Shown here piece by piece: positions 24,315 through 33,854 of a stretch of DNA of 64,000 nucleotides; position 1 is the first letter of the stretch, and every line of letters starts with the position of its first letter. The position numbers were made by a program, and so were the translations under genes. Source of the stretch: Microcella alkaliphila (GTDB lineage: Bacteria; Actinomycetota; Actinomycetes; Actinomycetales; Microbacteriaceae); NCBI RefSeq assembly GCF_004216855.1, contig NZ_SGXT01000018.1:124001-188000 (forward strand), in the 5' to 3' direction. Under the pieces are notes generated by a model that was given only the letters and a program-made list of their open reading frames with translations, was not told the DNA's origin and ran no database searches.

Positions 24315-24707
24315 ATGACGACTCGACGACTCGACGACGACCGCGGCTCGGCCCCGGTCGAGTTCGTGCTCGTCGGCACGCTCCTGACCCTCGTGCTGCT
24401 GGCCGTGCTGCAGCTGGCTCTCGCCCTGCACGTGCGCACCACGCTGATCGACGCCGCTGCCGAGGGGGCGCGCTTCGCGGCGCTTGCCGACAATTCGCTC
24501 GAGGCGGGCGTTGAGCGCTCCCGCGAGCTCATCGCGACCGCGATCGGGCCGCGCTACGCCGGCGACGTGGGCGCCGGCTTCGGAACGTTCGGCGAGCATC
24601 CCGTTGTCGTGGTGACGGTTCGCGCGCCGCTACCGATGGTGGGGCTGTTCGGCATTGACGGAGCCCTGGAGGTGAGCGGCCGTGCGGCGCTCGAACCGCT
24701 GCGCTGA
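24315..24707 (+). CDS. TadE-like pseudopilin
   Basis: The 130-residue protein has the RGSAPVEFVLVGTLLTLVLLAVLQLALALHV pattern of TadE minor pilins: a Gly followed five residues on by Glu in a single N-terminal helix, then AAAEGARFAAL. Part of the Tad operon, probably extracytoplasmic after processing. Confidence 0.85.
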   Translation: MTTRRLDDDRGSAPVEFVLVGTLLTLVLLAVLQLALALHVRTTLIDAAAEGARFAALADNSLEAGVERSRELIATAIGPRYAGDVGAGFGTFGEHPVVVVTVRAPLPMVGLFGIDGALEVSGRAALEPLR

Positions 24708-25185
24708 GATTCGACGGCGGAGCGACGCCCGGCGCCGTCTCCTCGACCGCGCGGCGGCCGACGACGGCTCCGCTTCGCTCGAATTCATCACCGCCGGAAT
24801 GCTCCTACTCATTCCCCTCGTGTACCTCATCGTCGCGCTCGCCACGATTCAGTCGGCCGCGCTCGCCACCGAGGGGGCGGCCCGCCACGCAGCCCGCGTG
24901 TTCGTGCAGGCTCCCGACACCGCGGCCGGAAGTGCCGCGGCCGCGCGGGCGCTCGAGCTCGCGCTCGCCGATCACGGGGTCGCCGCCGAGGCCGTCGACA
25001 TCACGATCTCGTGCCAGCCGAACCCGACCGCGTGCCACACGCGCCGAGGCTGGGTCACGGTCGAGGTCAGCGCCCGCGTTCCGCTGCCGCTCGTCCCCGA
25101 CGCGCTCGACCTGCGCACCCCACTCGCCGTGCCCGTCGACGCGGCCGCCACCCAGCAGGTCTCGCGGTTCTGGGGCGCGCGATGA
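24682..25185 (+). CDS. TadE/TadF-like pseudopilin
   Basis: The 167-residue protein has DDGSASLEFITAGMLLLIPLVYLIVALATIQ (GS-SLEF, Glu at the pilin +5 position) and EGAARHAARV. The GTG start at 24682 overlaps the upstream gene by 26 bp. Two Cys (in ISCQPNPTACHT) lie in the exported domain and may form a disulfide. Confidence 0.82.
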   Translation: MRRSNRCAEIRRRSDARRRLLDRAAADDGSASLEFITAGMLLLIPLVYLIVALATIQSAALATEGAARHAARVFVQAPDTAAGSAAAARALELALADHGVAAEAVDITISCQPNPTACHTRRGWVTVEVSARVPLPLVPDALDLRTPLAVPVDAAATQQVSRFWGAR

Positions 25186-25652
25186 GGCGACGAGCGCGCG
25201 CGACGTCGCCCCGCGCATCCCGGATGCTCGCCGACGACACCGGATCGATCCTCCCGCTGATTGCGGGGTACGCCGCGCTCGGACTCGTCGTCGTGCTGCT
25301 GGTCTCGGCCGCCACCTCGCTCTACCTCGAACGCAAGCGACTGTTCACGCTGGCCGACGGGGCCGCGCTCGTCGGAGCTGAGTCGTTCGATCTCGACGCG
25401 GTGCGCGCGCCCGACGGCAGCCTGCGACCGAGGCTTGACGATGCCGGCGTCGCGCGCGACGTGAGCGCGTACCTGAGCGAGGCGCCCACGTCGGGATTCG
25501 AGGCCCTGCGCCTCGTTGCCGCCCGCACCCCCGACGGGGTCTCCGCCGAGGTGACGCTCGAGGCCGCCTGGCGCCCGCCCGTCGTCACCCTGTTCGTGCC
25601 GGAGGGGCTCACGATCGAGGTGACGGCGACCGCCCGCAGCGTGCTGCAGTAG
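25182..25652 (+). CDS. TadG-like pilus-associated protein
   Basis: The 156-residue protein has LADDTGSILPLIAGYAALGLVVVLLVSAATSLYLERKRLFTLADGAAL, the TadG-N pattern of helicase/secretion-neighbourhood proteins. The start overlaps the previous stop (ATGA). It lacks the long von Willebrand domain of full TadG and is a short form. It ends the Tad operon. Confidence 0.8.
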   Translation: MRRRARATSPRASRMLADDTGSILPLIAGYAALGLVVVLLVSAATSLYLERKRLFTLADGAALVGAESFDLDAVRAPDGSLRPRLDDAGVARDVSAYLSEAPTSGFEALRLVAARTPDGVSAEVTLEAAWRPPVVTLFVPEGLTIEVTATARSVLQ

Positions 25653-25777
25653 CGTCCGCAGCACCCGCGCCGTCACACCCCGCGCCGTCGACACCTGGCC
25701 GCACAAAACCTGCGCGCTCACTGAGTTTTCTGAGTGCCCCATGCACGTTCCCAGAGTGCGGCCGATACGCTCACCGC

Positions 25778-26701
25778 ATGACCAACCTGGAGGGCGCGTC
25801 GATCATCGTCGTGGGCGCAACCGGCGGCCTCGGCCGGCACATCGCGCGCCTGCTGCACGAGCGCGGCGCGAAGCTCACGCTGAGCGGCCGAAACATGACC
25901 AACCTCGAAGCGCTCGGTATCCCGGCGACGCTCGTGCCCGGCGACCTGGCCGATCCCACCTTCGCCCGCACTCTCGTCGCGACGGCCGTCACCGCCAACG
26001 GCAGGCTCGACGGAGTCATCAACGCCGCCGGAGTCGTCGCGTTCGGCCCCGTCGCCGAACTCACCAATGAGACCCTCGAGCAGCTCTGGCAGGTCAACGC
26101 CGCCGGGCCCGTGCGCGTCATGCGCGCCGCCACCGACTCGCTCGCGACGAGCGCCGAAGCCGGGGGAGAGCCCTTCGTCGTCACCCTGTCGGGTCTCGTC
26201 GCCGAGAGTCCCACCAACGGTCTCGCCGCCTACTCCGCAGTCAAGACGGCCCTGCACGCGTTCACGCAGGTCGCCGCGCGTGAGCTGCGCCGCCAGAAAA
26301 TCCGCGTCCTGGATGCCCGGCCCGGCCACACCGAGACCGAGCTGTCACGGCACCCCATCGCGGGCGAGACGCCGAAATTCCCCACCGGGTACCTCCCCGA
26401 GGCGGTCGCCGCTCGCATCGTCGAGGCGATCGTGAACGGTGAGAAGGATCTGCCGTCGACCGCCTTCACCGACATCCCGGCGGCGCCCACCGAGACAGTT
26501 CCCGCCCCCGAGCATCCCGTCGACGCCGACATGCATCCGGCGGCGCGGATGGCCGCCGAGATGTCGCTCGAGGTCGCCACTCCGCTGAGTACGCAGTCGG
26601 CCGCGAGCGCGCAGTCGGTGTCGAGCGTGCGCTCGGCCTCCAGCGCCCACTCCCCGTCGAGTGCCCAGGCAGCCCCACCCGCGCCCGACAGCAGCACTTA
26701 G
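25778..26701 (+). CDS. short-chain dehydrogenase/reductase with low-complexity tail
   Basis: The 307-residue protein has the SDR cofactor motif GATGGLGRHIA, a catalytic block with Ser in VTLSGL and YSAVKTALHAF (Tyr-x3-Lys), and PG in RPGHTET. The last ~45 residues are a Ser/Ala/Gln-rich tail (STQSAASAQSVSSVRSASS) that is not part of the fold and looks repeat-derived. Substrate unknown. It ends four bases into the next, convergent gene. Confidence 0.85.
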   Translation: MTNLEGASIIVVGATGGLGRHIARLLHERGAKLTLSGRNMTNLEALGIPATLVPGDLADPTFARTLVATAVTANGRLDGVINAAGVVAFGPVAELTNETLEQLWQVNAAGPVRVMRAATDSLATSAEAGGEPFVVTLSGLVAESPTNGLAAYSAVKTALHAFTQVAARELRRQKIRVLDARPGHTETELSRHPIAGETPKFPTGYLPEAVAARIVEAIVNGEKDLPSTAFTDIPAAPTETVPAPEHPVDADMHPAARMAAEMSLEVATPLSTQSAASAQSVSSVRSASSAHSPSSAQAAPPAPDSST

Positions 26702-27417
26702 CGCGCGACGCCGGCGAACTGCAGCGCGACTGCCAGGTCGAGCAGATAGTGGATGCCCACAAGGTAGGGCAGCAGCACGGGCCTACGCGACAGGGCGAGC
26801 GCGAGAAACACGGCGAAGGCGACGAACATCAGCGCCCGCCAGGCGATGAACGCTGGGTCGGCGCTCAGCGGAAGCGCCACGTGCTGCACCGCGAGCGCGC
26901 CACCGGCGATCAGAACGGCGCTCCACTCGCCGAGGCCCCGCTCGCGCAGTTCGGGCAGCACGATGCCGAAGTACAGCGGCAGCTCGACCGCCGCCGTTGT
27001 CAGCGGAAACACGACGACGACCGGGATGATCGCCCACGCCGGCAGCGGCTGCACGAGCGCGGCGACCGCCAGCTGCGGAGCGCCGAACAGCAGGGCACCG
27101 AGACCGAGGCTTCCCGCGGCTCCGAGTGCCAGCGCGATCACCGTCACGAGCGCGACCAGCCCCAGCACGCGCGGCACGCGGTGCGGCTCGACGCGGTACA
27201 CGTCGCGCAGGCGTCTGTCGTGGCGGTGCAGCCACCATCGCATCAGCACGAGCGAGACGACGTTCACCACGATTGCCGTGAGGGGCCACCAGGCGCCGGC
27301 CGCCGCGAACGGTTCGGCGACGCCCGCGAGCGCGAAGATCAGCGTGAGCAGCACCTGCCCGGCGGCGAACAGCGCGAGGCGGTGCGTCAGCGCGGCAGTC
27401 AGCGTGGCGGTCGACAC
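26698..27417 (-). CDS. CPBP-like intramembrane protein, degenerate active site
   Basis: The 239-residue protein has about seven hydrophobic helices. AVELPLYFGIVLPEL, QHVALPL and GIHYLLDL fall where the three CPBP (Abi) protease motifs EExxxR, FxxxH and HxxxN/D are expected, but the Glu-Glu and Arg of the first are missing. It is therefore either an inactive relative or a different membrane protein. Convergent with the SDR gene. Confidence 0.5.
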   Translation of the reverse strand: MSTATLTAALTHRLALFAAGQVLLTLIFALAGVAEPFAAAGAWWPLTAIVVNVVSLVLMRWWLHRHDRRLRDVYRVEPHRVPRVLGLVALVTVIALALGAAGSLGLGALLFGAPQLAVAALVQPLPAWAIIPVVVVFPLTTAAVELPLYFGIVLPELRERGLGEWSAVLIAGGALAVQHVALPLSADPAFIAWRALMFVAFAVFLALALSRRPVLLPYLVGIHYLLDLAVALQFAGVAR

Positions 27418-27513
27418 GGGGTTCCTTTACACACATCGGGATGCACGGGGCGACGTCACTGCGACCCTAACGCTCGGGGGCGGCGCTGGCCACGCCGATA
27501 GGCTGGGGGCACA

Positions 27514-28623
27514 ATGATCGACCTCGATTTTTCTGAGCGCATCGCCGCCGCCCGCTCCACCTTCCGCGACATCCGCGCCGTCGTCGACGTCGACCGCCTC
27601 GCCGCGGAGACCGCCGAGCTGGGAGAGAAGGCCGCCGCCCCCGACCTGTGGGACGACGTCGACGCCGCCCAGAAGGTGACGAGCGCGCTCAGCCACAAGC
27701 AGGCCGAACTGAAGCGCATCACCGAACTCGAGCAGCGCCTCGACGACCTCGACGTGCTCATCGAGATGGCGCGCGAGGCCGACGACGCCGATGCGGCCGC
27801 CGAGGCCGCCGACGAGTTGGCATCCATCGAGAAGACGCTCGCTGATCTTGAGGTGCAGACCCTGCTCGATGGCGAGTACGACGACCGCCCTGCCGTCGTG
27901 ACGATTCGCTCGGGCGCCGGCGGCGTCGACGCCGCCGACTTCGCTGAGATGCTGCAGCGCATGTACCTGCGCTGGGCCGAGCAGCACGGCTACCCGGCGA
28001 CCGTCATGGACACCTCCTACGCCGAAGAGGCCGGTATCAAGTCGACGACGTTCCAGATCGACGCCCCGCACGCGTTCGGGCTGCTCAGCGTCGAGGCGGG
28101 CACCCACCGACTCGTGCGCATGAGCCCCTTCGGCGCGGCCGGCAAACGCCAGACGAGCTTCGCCGCAGTCGAGGTGATTCCCCTCATGGAGGAGACCGCC
28201 GAGATCGAGATTCCCGAATCCGACATCCGCGTCGACGTGTTTCGCTCGTCGGGCCCCGGTGGGCAGAGCGTCAACACGACCGACTCGGCCGTGCGCATCA
28301 CGCACCTGCCGACCGGCACCGTGGTGTCGATGCAGAACGAGAAGAGCCAGATCCAGAACCGCGCGGCCGCCATGCGCGTGTTGCAGTCGCGGCTGCTCCT
28401 GCTGCAGAAAGAGCAGGAAGCCGCGACGAAGAAAGAGCTCGCGGGCACCATCACCGCCAGCTGGGGCGACCAGATGCGCTCCTACGTGCTCGCGCCGTAC
28501 CAAATGGTGAAAGACCTCCGCACCGAGCACGAAGAGGGCAACCCCTCGAAGGTGTTCGACGGCGACCTCGACGCGTTCATCGCCGCCGGCATCAAGTGGC
28601 GCAAGCAGCGACCGGTCGATTAG
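27514..28623 (+). CDS. prfB: peptide chain release factor 2
   Basis: The 369-residue protein has the RF2 stop-codon-reading tripeptide SPF ([11 protein letters not shown]) and the peptidyl-hydrolysis motif GGQ in [18 protein letters not shown]. It recognises UGA and UAA. There is no internal UGA frameshift site, so expression is not autoregulated by frameshifting as in E. coli. It is followed by ftsEX, the usual actinobacterial order. Confidence 0.97.
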   Translation: MIDLDFSERIAAARSTFRDIRAVVDVDRLAAETAELGEKAAAPDLWDDVDAAQKVTSALSHKQAELKRITELEQRLDDLDVLIEMAREADDADAAAEAADELASIEKTLADLEVQTLLDGEYDDRPAVVTIRSGAGGVDAADFAEMLQRMYLRWAEQHGYPATVMDTSYAEEAGIKSTTFQIDAPHAFGLLSVEAGTHRLVRMSPFGAAGKRQTSFAAVEVIPLMEETAEIEIPESDIRVDVFRSSGPGGQSVNTTDSAVRITHLPTGTVVSMQNEKSQIQNRAAAMRVLQSRLLLLQKEQEAATKKELAGTITASWGDQMRSYVLAPYQMVKDLRTEHEEGNPSKVFDGDLDAFIAAGIKWRKQRPVD

Positions 28624-29002
28624 GGAAGCGCATCGCGGTGCTCGACGGTCGCCGCATGGGCACGCCGACGCGGGCCGACTAGAGGCCGCGCCGTGGCGCA
28701 CCGCTCTGCCCCGCCCCGCCACTCCGCACTGCCTCTCACTGCCCCGCCCCGCTCCACTCGGCCACTCGTGCGCCGCGTGCCGCGGACTGCGTGTCGCGTC
28801 GCCCCGGTAACGAGCCCGACACGCCGAGGCAGCTGCCGACTGACCGGCGTGGCGCAGCCGCGCGCCGGGGGAGAGCGACACTCGGCACCCCACCGGCCGC
28901 AGCAGCAGGTCCCGGCCATCGCGAACAAGGGGCGGCTGGGAGTCGTGACCATGCGGGCGTGGCTGCCCCGCGCATCCTGAACCCGCGCCTACGCTGACCG
29001 GC
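28624..29002. other. gene-free spacer of 379 bp between prfB and ftsE
   Basis: Very GC-rich with runs such as CCCCGCC and ACTCGGCC. I see no supported frame, hairpin terminator or RNA gene. It should contain the ftsE promoter, but no convincing -10/-35 pair can be read. Confidence 0.5.
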
Positions 29003-29737
29003 GTGATTCGATTCGATGAGGTCACCAAGGTGTACCGCGGCAACGCGAGGCCGGCGCTGAACGCCGTCGACCTCGAAATTCTCGCGGGCGAGTTCGTCTT
29101 CCTCGTGGGCGCGTCCGGCTCGGGTAAGTCGAGCTTTTTGCGCCTCGTGCTGAAGGAGGAGCGCCCCACCTCGGGGCAGATCCACGTGCTCGGGCAAGAC
29201 CTCGGCCGCATCTCGAGCCGCAAGGTGCCGTACTTCCGCCGCAACCTCGGCGTCGTCTTCCAAGACTTCCGGCTTCTGCCGAACAAGACCGTGTTCGACA
29301 ACGTCGCCTTCACCCTGCAGGTCATCGGCAAGTCGAAGGGATTCATCCACGAGGCCGTGCCCGACGCGCTCGCGACCGTCGGCCTCGACGGCAAGGGCGG
29401 GCGCTTCCCGCACGAGCTGTCGGGCGGCGAGCAGCAGCGCGTCGCGATCGCGCGCGCCGTCGTCAACAAGCCGTCGATCCTGCTCGCCGACGAGCCGACC
29501 GGAAACCTCGACCCCGCAACCTCCGACGGCATCATGACTCTCTTGCAGCGCATCAACGCGAACGGCACGACCGTCGTCATGGCCACCCACGACGTCGGCA
29601 TCGTCGACCGGCTGCAGCGCCGCGTTGTCGAACTCGTCGGCGGCCGCATCGTGCGCGACGAGCGCGGCGGCAGCTACACCCAGGCCGTGCCGCTTGTGCG
29701 CGAGCAGTCCTTCGGCCCGGCGGAGGTCACCCCGTGA
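29003..29737 (+). CDS. ftsE: cell-division ABC transporter ATPase FtsE
   Basis: The 244-residue ATPase has Walker [11 protein letters not shown]-loop VVFQDFRLL, signature LSGGEQQR, Walker [13 protein letters not shown] and the switch His in MATHDVG. With FtsX it regulates septal cell-wall hydrolases. It starts with GTG at 29003 and overlaps ftsX by 4 bp. Confidence 0.95.
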   Translation: MIRFDEVTKVYRGNARPALNAVDLEILAGEFVFLVGASGSGKSSFLRLVLKEERPTSGQIHVLGQDLGRISSRKVPYFRRNLGVVFQDFRLLPNKTVFDNVAFTLQVIGKSKGFIHEAVPDALATVGLDGKGGRFPHELSGGEQQRVAIARAVVNKPSILLADEPTGNLDPATSDGIMTLLQRINANGTTVVMATHDVGIVDRLQRRVVELVGGRIVRDERGGSYTQAVPLVREQSFGPAEVTP

Positions 29738-30648
29738 GACTCGGACTCGTTCTCAGCGAGGTCGGGCAGGGGCTTCGCCGCAACCTCTCGATGGTCGTCT
29801 CGGTCGTGCTCGTGACCTTCATCTCGCTGACCTTCGTCGGCACCGCGATCCTCCTGCAGTCGCAGATCACCCAAATGAAGACGTACTGGTTCGACCGCGC
29901 CCAGGTCGCGGTGTACTTCTGCACCGACTTCACGACCGCCGGCAGCTGCGACCAGCAGGCCGCCACCGACGATCAGATCGCCGCCGTTGAAGCGCAGCTG
30001 CAGTCCGCGACGCTCGCACCGTTCATCGACGCGTACTACTTCGAAGACCAAGAGCTCGCCTTCCAGAACTTCCAAGACCAATTCGCCGGCAACGCGATCG
30101 CCTCCCTCGTCACGCCCGAACTCATGACCGAGGCATTCTGGGTGAACCTCGTCGACCCCGAGCAGAGCCAGATCCTCTCCGACGCGCTCGCGGGCCTCGC
30201 CGGGGTCGAGTCGGTTGTCGACCAGCGCAGTTACCTCGACCAGATCTTCGCCATCCTGAACGCGTCGAGCCTCACGGCGGTGGGCATCGCCGCCCTCATG
30301 CTTGTCGCCGCCGCCCTGCTGATCGCCACCACGATCCGCCTGAGCGCCTTCTCGCGTCGACGCGAGCTCGGCATCATGCGCCTTGTCGGAGCCTCCAACC
30401 GCTTCATCCAGACCCCGTTCGTGCTCGAAGGCGTCGTCGCGGCCCTGCTCGGCTCGCTGCTCGCCGGCGGCGCCGTCATCGCGATCGTGCACTTCTTCGT
30501 ACAGGGCTATCTGACGCAAACTCTCCCGGGCACGAGCTTCGTCACCGTCAACGACGCGCTCATCGTCGCGCCCGTGCTGCTCGTCGCCGGCGGGCTGCTC
30601 GCCGCGATCGCGTCGAACGTCGCAATCAGCCGGTATCTGCGCGTCTGA
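29734..30648 (+). CDS. ftsX: cell-division protein FtsX
   Basis: The 304-residue permease has an N-terminal helix (residues ~20-44), a periplasmic-type domain with a Cys pair ([13 protein letters not shown]) and three C-terminal helices, including the [18 protein letters not shown] loop typical of FtsX. GTG start overlaps the ftsE stop (GTGA). Confidence 0.95.
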   Translation: MRLGLVLSEVGQGLRRNLSMVVSVVLVTFISLTFVGTAILLQSQITQMKTYWFDRAQVAVYFCTDFTTAGSCDQQAATDDQIAAVEAQLQSATLAPFIDAYYFEDQELAFQNFQDQFAGNAIASLVTPELMTEAFWVNLVDPEQSQILSDALAGLAGVESVVDQRSYLDQIFAILNASSLTAVGIAALMLVAAALLIATTIRLSAFSRRRELGIMRLVGASNRFIQTPFVLEGVVAALLGSLLAGGAVIAIVHFFVQGYLTQTLPGTSFVTVNDALIVAPVLLVAGGLLAAIASNVAISRYLRV

Positions 30649-30668
30649 TCGCTCGCGACCGACGCGCA

Positions 30669-30697
30669 CCGAGCATCCAACAGAAATGGATGCTCGG
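30669..30697. terminator. intergenic hairpin made of an inverted CGAGCATCC pair
   Basis: CCGAGCATCC at 30669-30678 pairs perfectly with GGATGCTCGG at 30688-30697 around a 9-base A-rich loop. It lies between ftsX and smpB. No T-run follows, so termination is plausible but not certain. Both arms are copies of the over-represented nonamer. Confidence 0.6.
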
Positions 30698-30781
30698 GGC
30701 CGGGCTATGCTGGAGGGCTGCGCGCTGCCCCGCGCGCCCGGGCGAGAGAACTCGCAACGCTGAGCCGAGAGGAGGGGCGCC

Positions 30782-31258
30782 ATGCCGAAAGAGCAGGGTC
30801 AGAAGGTCGTGGCGACCAACCGCAAGGCGCGTCACGACTACACGATCGAGGACACCTTCGAGGCCGGGCTCGTTCTGAGCGGCACTGAGGTGAAGTCGCT
30901 GCGGCAAGGCCGGGCGAGCCTCGTCGACGGCTACGGCTTCATCGACGGCGGAGAAGCGTGGCTTGATGCCGTGCACATCCCCGAGTACTCGCAGGGCACC
31001 TGGACGAACCACGCCCCGCGCCGCAAGCGGAAACTTCTTCTGCACAAGCAGCAGATCATCAAGATCAGCCAGAAGACCAAAGAGGGCGGCTACACGCTGA
31101 TTCCGCTGAGCATTTACTTCAGCGACGGCCGCGCGAAGGTCGAACTGGCGGTCGCGAAGGGTAAGCGCGAGTACGACAAGCGCCAGACGCTGCGCGAGAA
31201 GCAAGACAAGCGCGAGGCCGAGCGCGCGATGCGCAGCCGCAACCGCCTCGGCGAGTAG
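30782..31258 (+). CDS. smpB: SsrA-binding protein SmpB
   Basis: The 158-residue protein has [29 protein letters not shown] and the [20 protein letters not shown]-terminal tail that enters the ribosomal decoding centre. It acts with tmRNA in rescuing stalled ribosomes; ssrA lies 1.7 kb downstream beyond an MFS gene. Confidence 0.97.
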   Translation: MPKEQGQKVVATNRKARHDYTIEDTFEAGLVLSGTEVKSLRQGRASLVDGYGFIDGGEAWLDAVHIPEYSQGTWTNHAPRRKRKLLLHKQQIIKISQKTKEGGYTLIPLSIYFSDGRAKVELAVAKGKREYDKRQTLREKQDKREAERAMRSRNRLGE

Positions 31259-31309
31259 GGGAGCGCGCTCACCGGGCGCACAGCATCCCCCGGTCTATGC
31301 TCGACCCTT

Positions 31310-32782
31310 GTGGCAGACGGCGCGCGCGACGAGGTGACGTACTCCGACCGCACCCGTTGGCAGGCGTTCGCGATCGCCGTCGCGGTCGCTTCGCTCACGA
31401 TTCTCGACCTGTCGAAGGTGAACGTCGGCATTCCGGCGATCGAGCAGGCGCTCGGCGCTGGCCCCACCGAGGTGCAGCTGATCGTCGCCGGCTACGTGCT
31501 CGCGTTCGGCGTGGTGCTCGTGCCGGCCGGTCGCTGGGGTGACCTGAACTCGCGGCGACGGATGTTCCTCGCCGGGCTCGTCGTCTTCTTGCTCGCCAGT
31601 CTGTTCTGCGCCATCGCGCCGAGTGTCGAGGTGCTGATCGCCTCGCGCATCCTGCAGGGCATCTCGGCGGGGCTGCTCATGCCGCAGGTGCTCGGGCTCA
31701 CCCAGCAGCTCTTCCAGGGCCCGGCGCGCGGGCGCGCGTTCGGCATCTTCGGCGCCGTCATCGGGCTTTCGACCGCCTTCGGTCCGACCCTGGGCGGCCT
31801 CTTCGTCAGCCTCGGCAGCGACGACGTCGGCTGGCGCCTCATCTTCTGGATGAACGTGCCGCTCGTGCTGCTGCTGTTCCCGTTCGCGTACAAGCTGCTG
31901 CCCCGCACCCAACCTGCCTCCGACGGACCGGCCGACCTCGATCTCGTCGGCACCGCGTTGCTCGGCGCGGGCGTGCTGGCGCTCATGCTGCCGTTCGTGC
32001 TGACGACGGGCAGCCCGGACGACAATCCCGCGCGCTGGTGGTTCCTTAGCGTCTTCGTCGCCATCGCCGCGCTGTTCATCGCGTGGGAGCGCCGCTACCT
32101 CGCCGCCGGCCGCACGGCGATCGTCGACTTCACGCTGTTCCGCATCCACAGCTACCGCAACGCGACCGTGCTGGCGATGGCCTACTTCGCCGCCATGCCG
32201 GCGACCTTCCTCACGCTCACGCTGTTCCTTCAGCTCGGGCTCGATCTTCCTGCCGTGTACGCCGGAATGGTCACAATCCCGTTCGCCCTGGCGAGCGCCG
32301 TGACCTCCTTCTACTCGGGGAAGGTCGTCGATCGTTACGGGCGCCTCGTCGTCGTCGTCGGACTCGTCGGCGTGCTCGTCGGTCTCGGCGGAGCGGTCGC
32401 CTCGGCCTTGCTGTTGCCGCCCATCGCCGTGCCGTGGGCGATGGCCGTCGCAATGCTTGTTGCCGGGGCCGGCGGAGGGGCCGTCATCGCCCCCAACCAG
32501 ACCCTCGCCCTTGCGGAGGTGCCCGTCACCTCGGGCGGCGTCGCCGGCTCGATCGGCCAGGTCGGCCAGCGCGTCGGCACGGCCGTCGGCCTCGCCGCGG
32601 CCGTCTCGGCCTTCTACGCGACCGTCTACCGCGAGGAGGGCATGTTCTCGCAGCTGGTCGTCTACCAGGACGCCTACCGCAACGCTGGGGGCGTGATCGT
32701 GCTGTTCGTGTCGATCGCGTTCATCGTCGCCGTCGTCGACCTTCGTGCTCGGCGTGCGGGCAGGGTTCCCGACAGGGTCTAG
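31310..32782 (+). CDS. MFS transporter, DHA2 (EmrB/QacA) type
   Basis: The 490-residue protein has about 14 hydrophobic helices, with the family motifs LDLSKVNVGIPAIEQAL in helix 1, VPAGRWGDLNSRRRMF between helices 2 and 3, and GPTLGGLFVS in helix 5. Members export drugs or small hydrophobic compounds by proton antiport. GTG start at 31310. Substrate unknown. Confidence 0.9.
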   Translation: MADGARDEVTYSDRTRWQAFAIAVAVASLTILDLSKVNVGIPAIEQALGAGPTEVQLIVAGYVLAFGVVLVPAGRWGDLNSRRRMFLAGLVVFLLASLFCAIAPSVEVLIASRILQGISAGLLMPQVLGLTQQLFQGPARGRAFGIFGAVIGLSTAFGPTLGGLFVSLGSDDVGWRLIFWMNVPLVLLLFPFAYKLLPRTQPASDGPADLDLVGTALLGAGVLALMLPFVLTTGSPDDNPARWWFLSVFVAIAALFIAWERRYLAAGRTAIVDFTLFRIHSYRNATVLAMAYFAAMPATFLTLTLFLQLGLDLPAVYAGMVTIPFALASAVTSFYSGKVVDRYGRLVVVVGLVGVLVGLGGAVASALLLPPIAVPWAMAVAMLVAGAGGGAVIAPNQTLALAEVPVTSGGVAGSIGQVGQRVGTAVGLAAAVSAFYATVYREEGMFSQLVVYQDAYRNAGGVIVLFVSIAFIVAVVDLRARRAGRVPDRV

Positions 32783-32954
32783 GGCGGCTATACTGAAGGG
32801 CTACGCCGCGGGTCCCGCGAGCGTGTGAGAACGCCGGTGGCCGGCCCGAACGGCCGCCAACGGCTTACGAAACTCCACAGTGCGTGACAGCGCTTCGCTC
32901 GCACGGGCATCCGTTTTTCATTTTTTGAGGGCGGATGCACGCTGCGAGTCCCAC

Positions 32955-33325
32955 GGGGATGATCGGTTTCGACACTGCCTGCGAAACTGTGAGAAGCGGG
33001 TCGAGGATGCAGGGTTATCTCGTAAACGCTCCCTGTAACCAACAGGTGCCAATGCTAAGCGCACCGACTTCGCTCTCGCCGCCTAAGGCAGAGTAGATAG
33101 TCCGTCAGCCCGGGTTCGCCTCCGCCCCGGTCGCTGGCGTCATTGAGGGGGCTTGCTGCGTGGTTGTGTCTCAGGGCCACGCGGGACTCGAACTGAGGCT
33201 GGGCCCGTCGACCTAGGGGTCTGCAACAAAGGTCGGGGCCGAGCAGAACGTCTCAGCAGACTACGCCCGTAGAAGGCTCAGGCTCACAGCAGTGGACGGG
33301 GGTTCGATTCCCCCCATCTCCACCA
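32955..33325 (+). ncRNA. ssrA: transfer-messenger RNA (tmRNA)
   Basis: The 371-nt RNA begins GGGGATGATCGGTTTCGACA and ends GGTTCGATTCCCCCCATCTCCACCA-type (T-loop plus acceptor). The 7-bp acceptor GGGGAUG pairs with CAUCUCC, then A and CCA at 33323-33325. The tag frame GCC...TAA at 33048-33086 encodes ANAKRTDFALAA, ending in the protease signal ALAA. CCA is encoded. With SmpB it rescues stalled ribosomes. Confidence 0.97.
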
Positions 33326-33396
33326 TGGGTTGTTGTCACGCACTGTCGGAGGGTTCGCGCGCCCGTGTTTGTGCGCTGCCCTGCAAGACTGGGACC

Positions 33397-33768
33397 ATGC
33401 GCGTCATCCTCAACGTGATCTGGCTCATTCTGTCGGGCCTGTGGCTGTTCCTCGGCTACGCGCTGGCGGCCCTGATCATGGTCGTGCTCATCGTCACGAT
33501 TCCGTGGGGTATTGCCGCGTGGCGCATCGGCGTGTATTCGCTATGGCCGTTCGGCAAGACCGTGGTCGATCGCCGCACCGCCGGGGTGGGGTCCGCGCTC
33601 GGCAACATCGTGTGGGTGGTCCTCGCCGGCTGGTGGCTCGCGATCGGACACATCCTGTCGGCTCTTGCCCTCGCAATCACGATCATCGGCATCCCGTTCG
33701 CCTGGGCGAACCTGAAGATGGTGCCCGTCGCGTTGCTGCCGCTCGGCAAGCAGATCGTCGACATGTAA
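33397..33768 (+). CDS. YccF-domain membrane protein
   Basis: The 123-residue protein contains two copies of the YccF pattern: TIPWGIAAWRIGVYSLWPFGKTVV and IGIPFAWANLKMVPVALLPLGKQIV, each after a hydrophobic helix pair. Function unknown. The ATG at 33397 is preferred over an upstream in-frame extension that runs into the tmRNA 3' region. Confidence 0.88.
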   Translation: MRVILNVIWLILSGLWLFLGYALAALIMVVLIVTIPWGIAAWRIGVYSLWPFGKTVVDRRTAGVGSALGNIVWVVLAGWWLAIGHILSALALAITIIGIPFAWANLKMVPVALLPLGKQIVDM

Positions 33769-33775
33769 AAAATTA

Positions 33776-33836
33776 TTGACACGCGTGCTGCGCGTGCCCT
33801 ACCGTTCGGGTGTCAAGAATTCTTGACACCCGAACG
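33776..33836 (+). promoter_or_regulatory. promoter with 34-bp perfect palindromic operator
   Basis: A -35 box TTGACA (33776-33781), 18-bp spacer and a weak -10 TACCGT (33800-33805) lead into a perfect 34-bp palindrome at 33803-33836 centred on GAATTC, with arms containing GGTGTCAA/TTGACACC. The palindrome covers the expected start site, so a bound repressor would block transcription. The XRE protein encoded downstream is the likely ligand. Confidence 0.65.
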
Positions 33837-33854
33837 ATTGAGGGGATGCTCGCG

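Noticed and set aside
27514-28623. Programmed frameshift in prfB
   Set aside because: The frame is continuous from ATG to the end with no in-frame UGA near codon 26.
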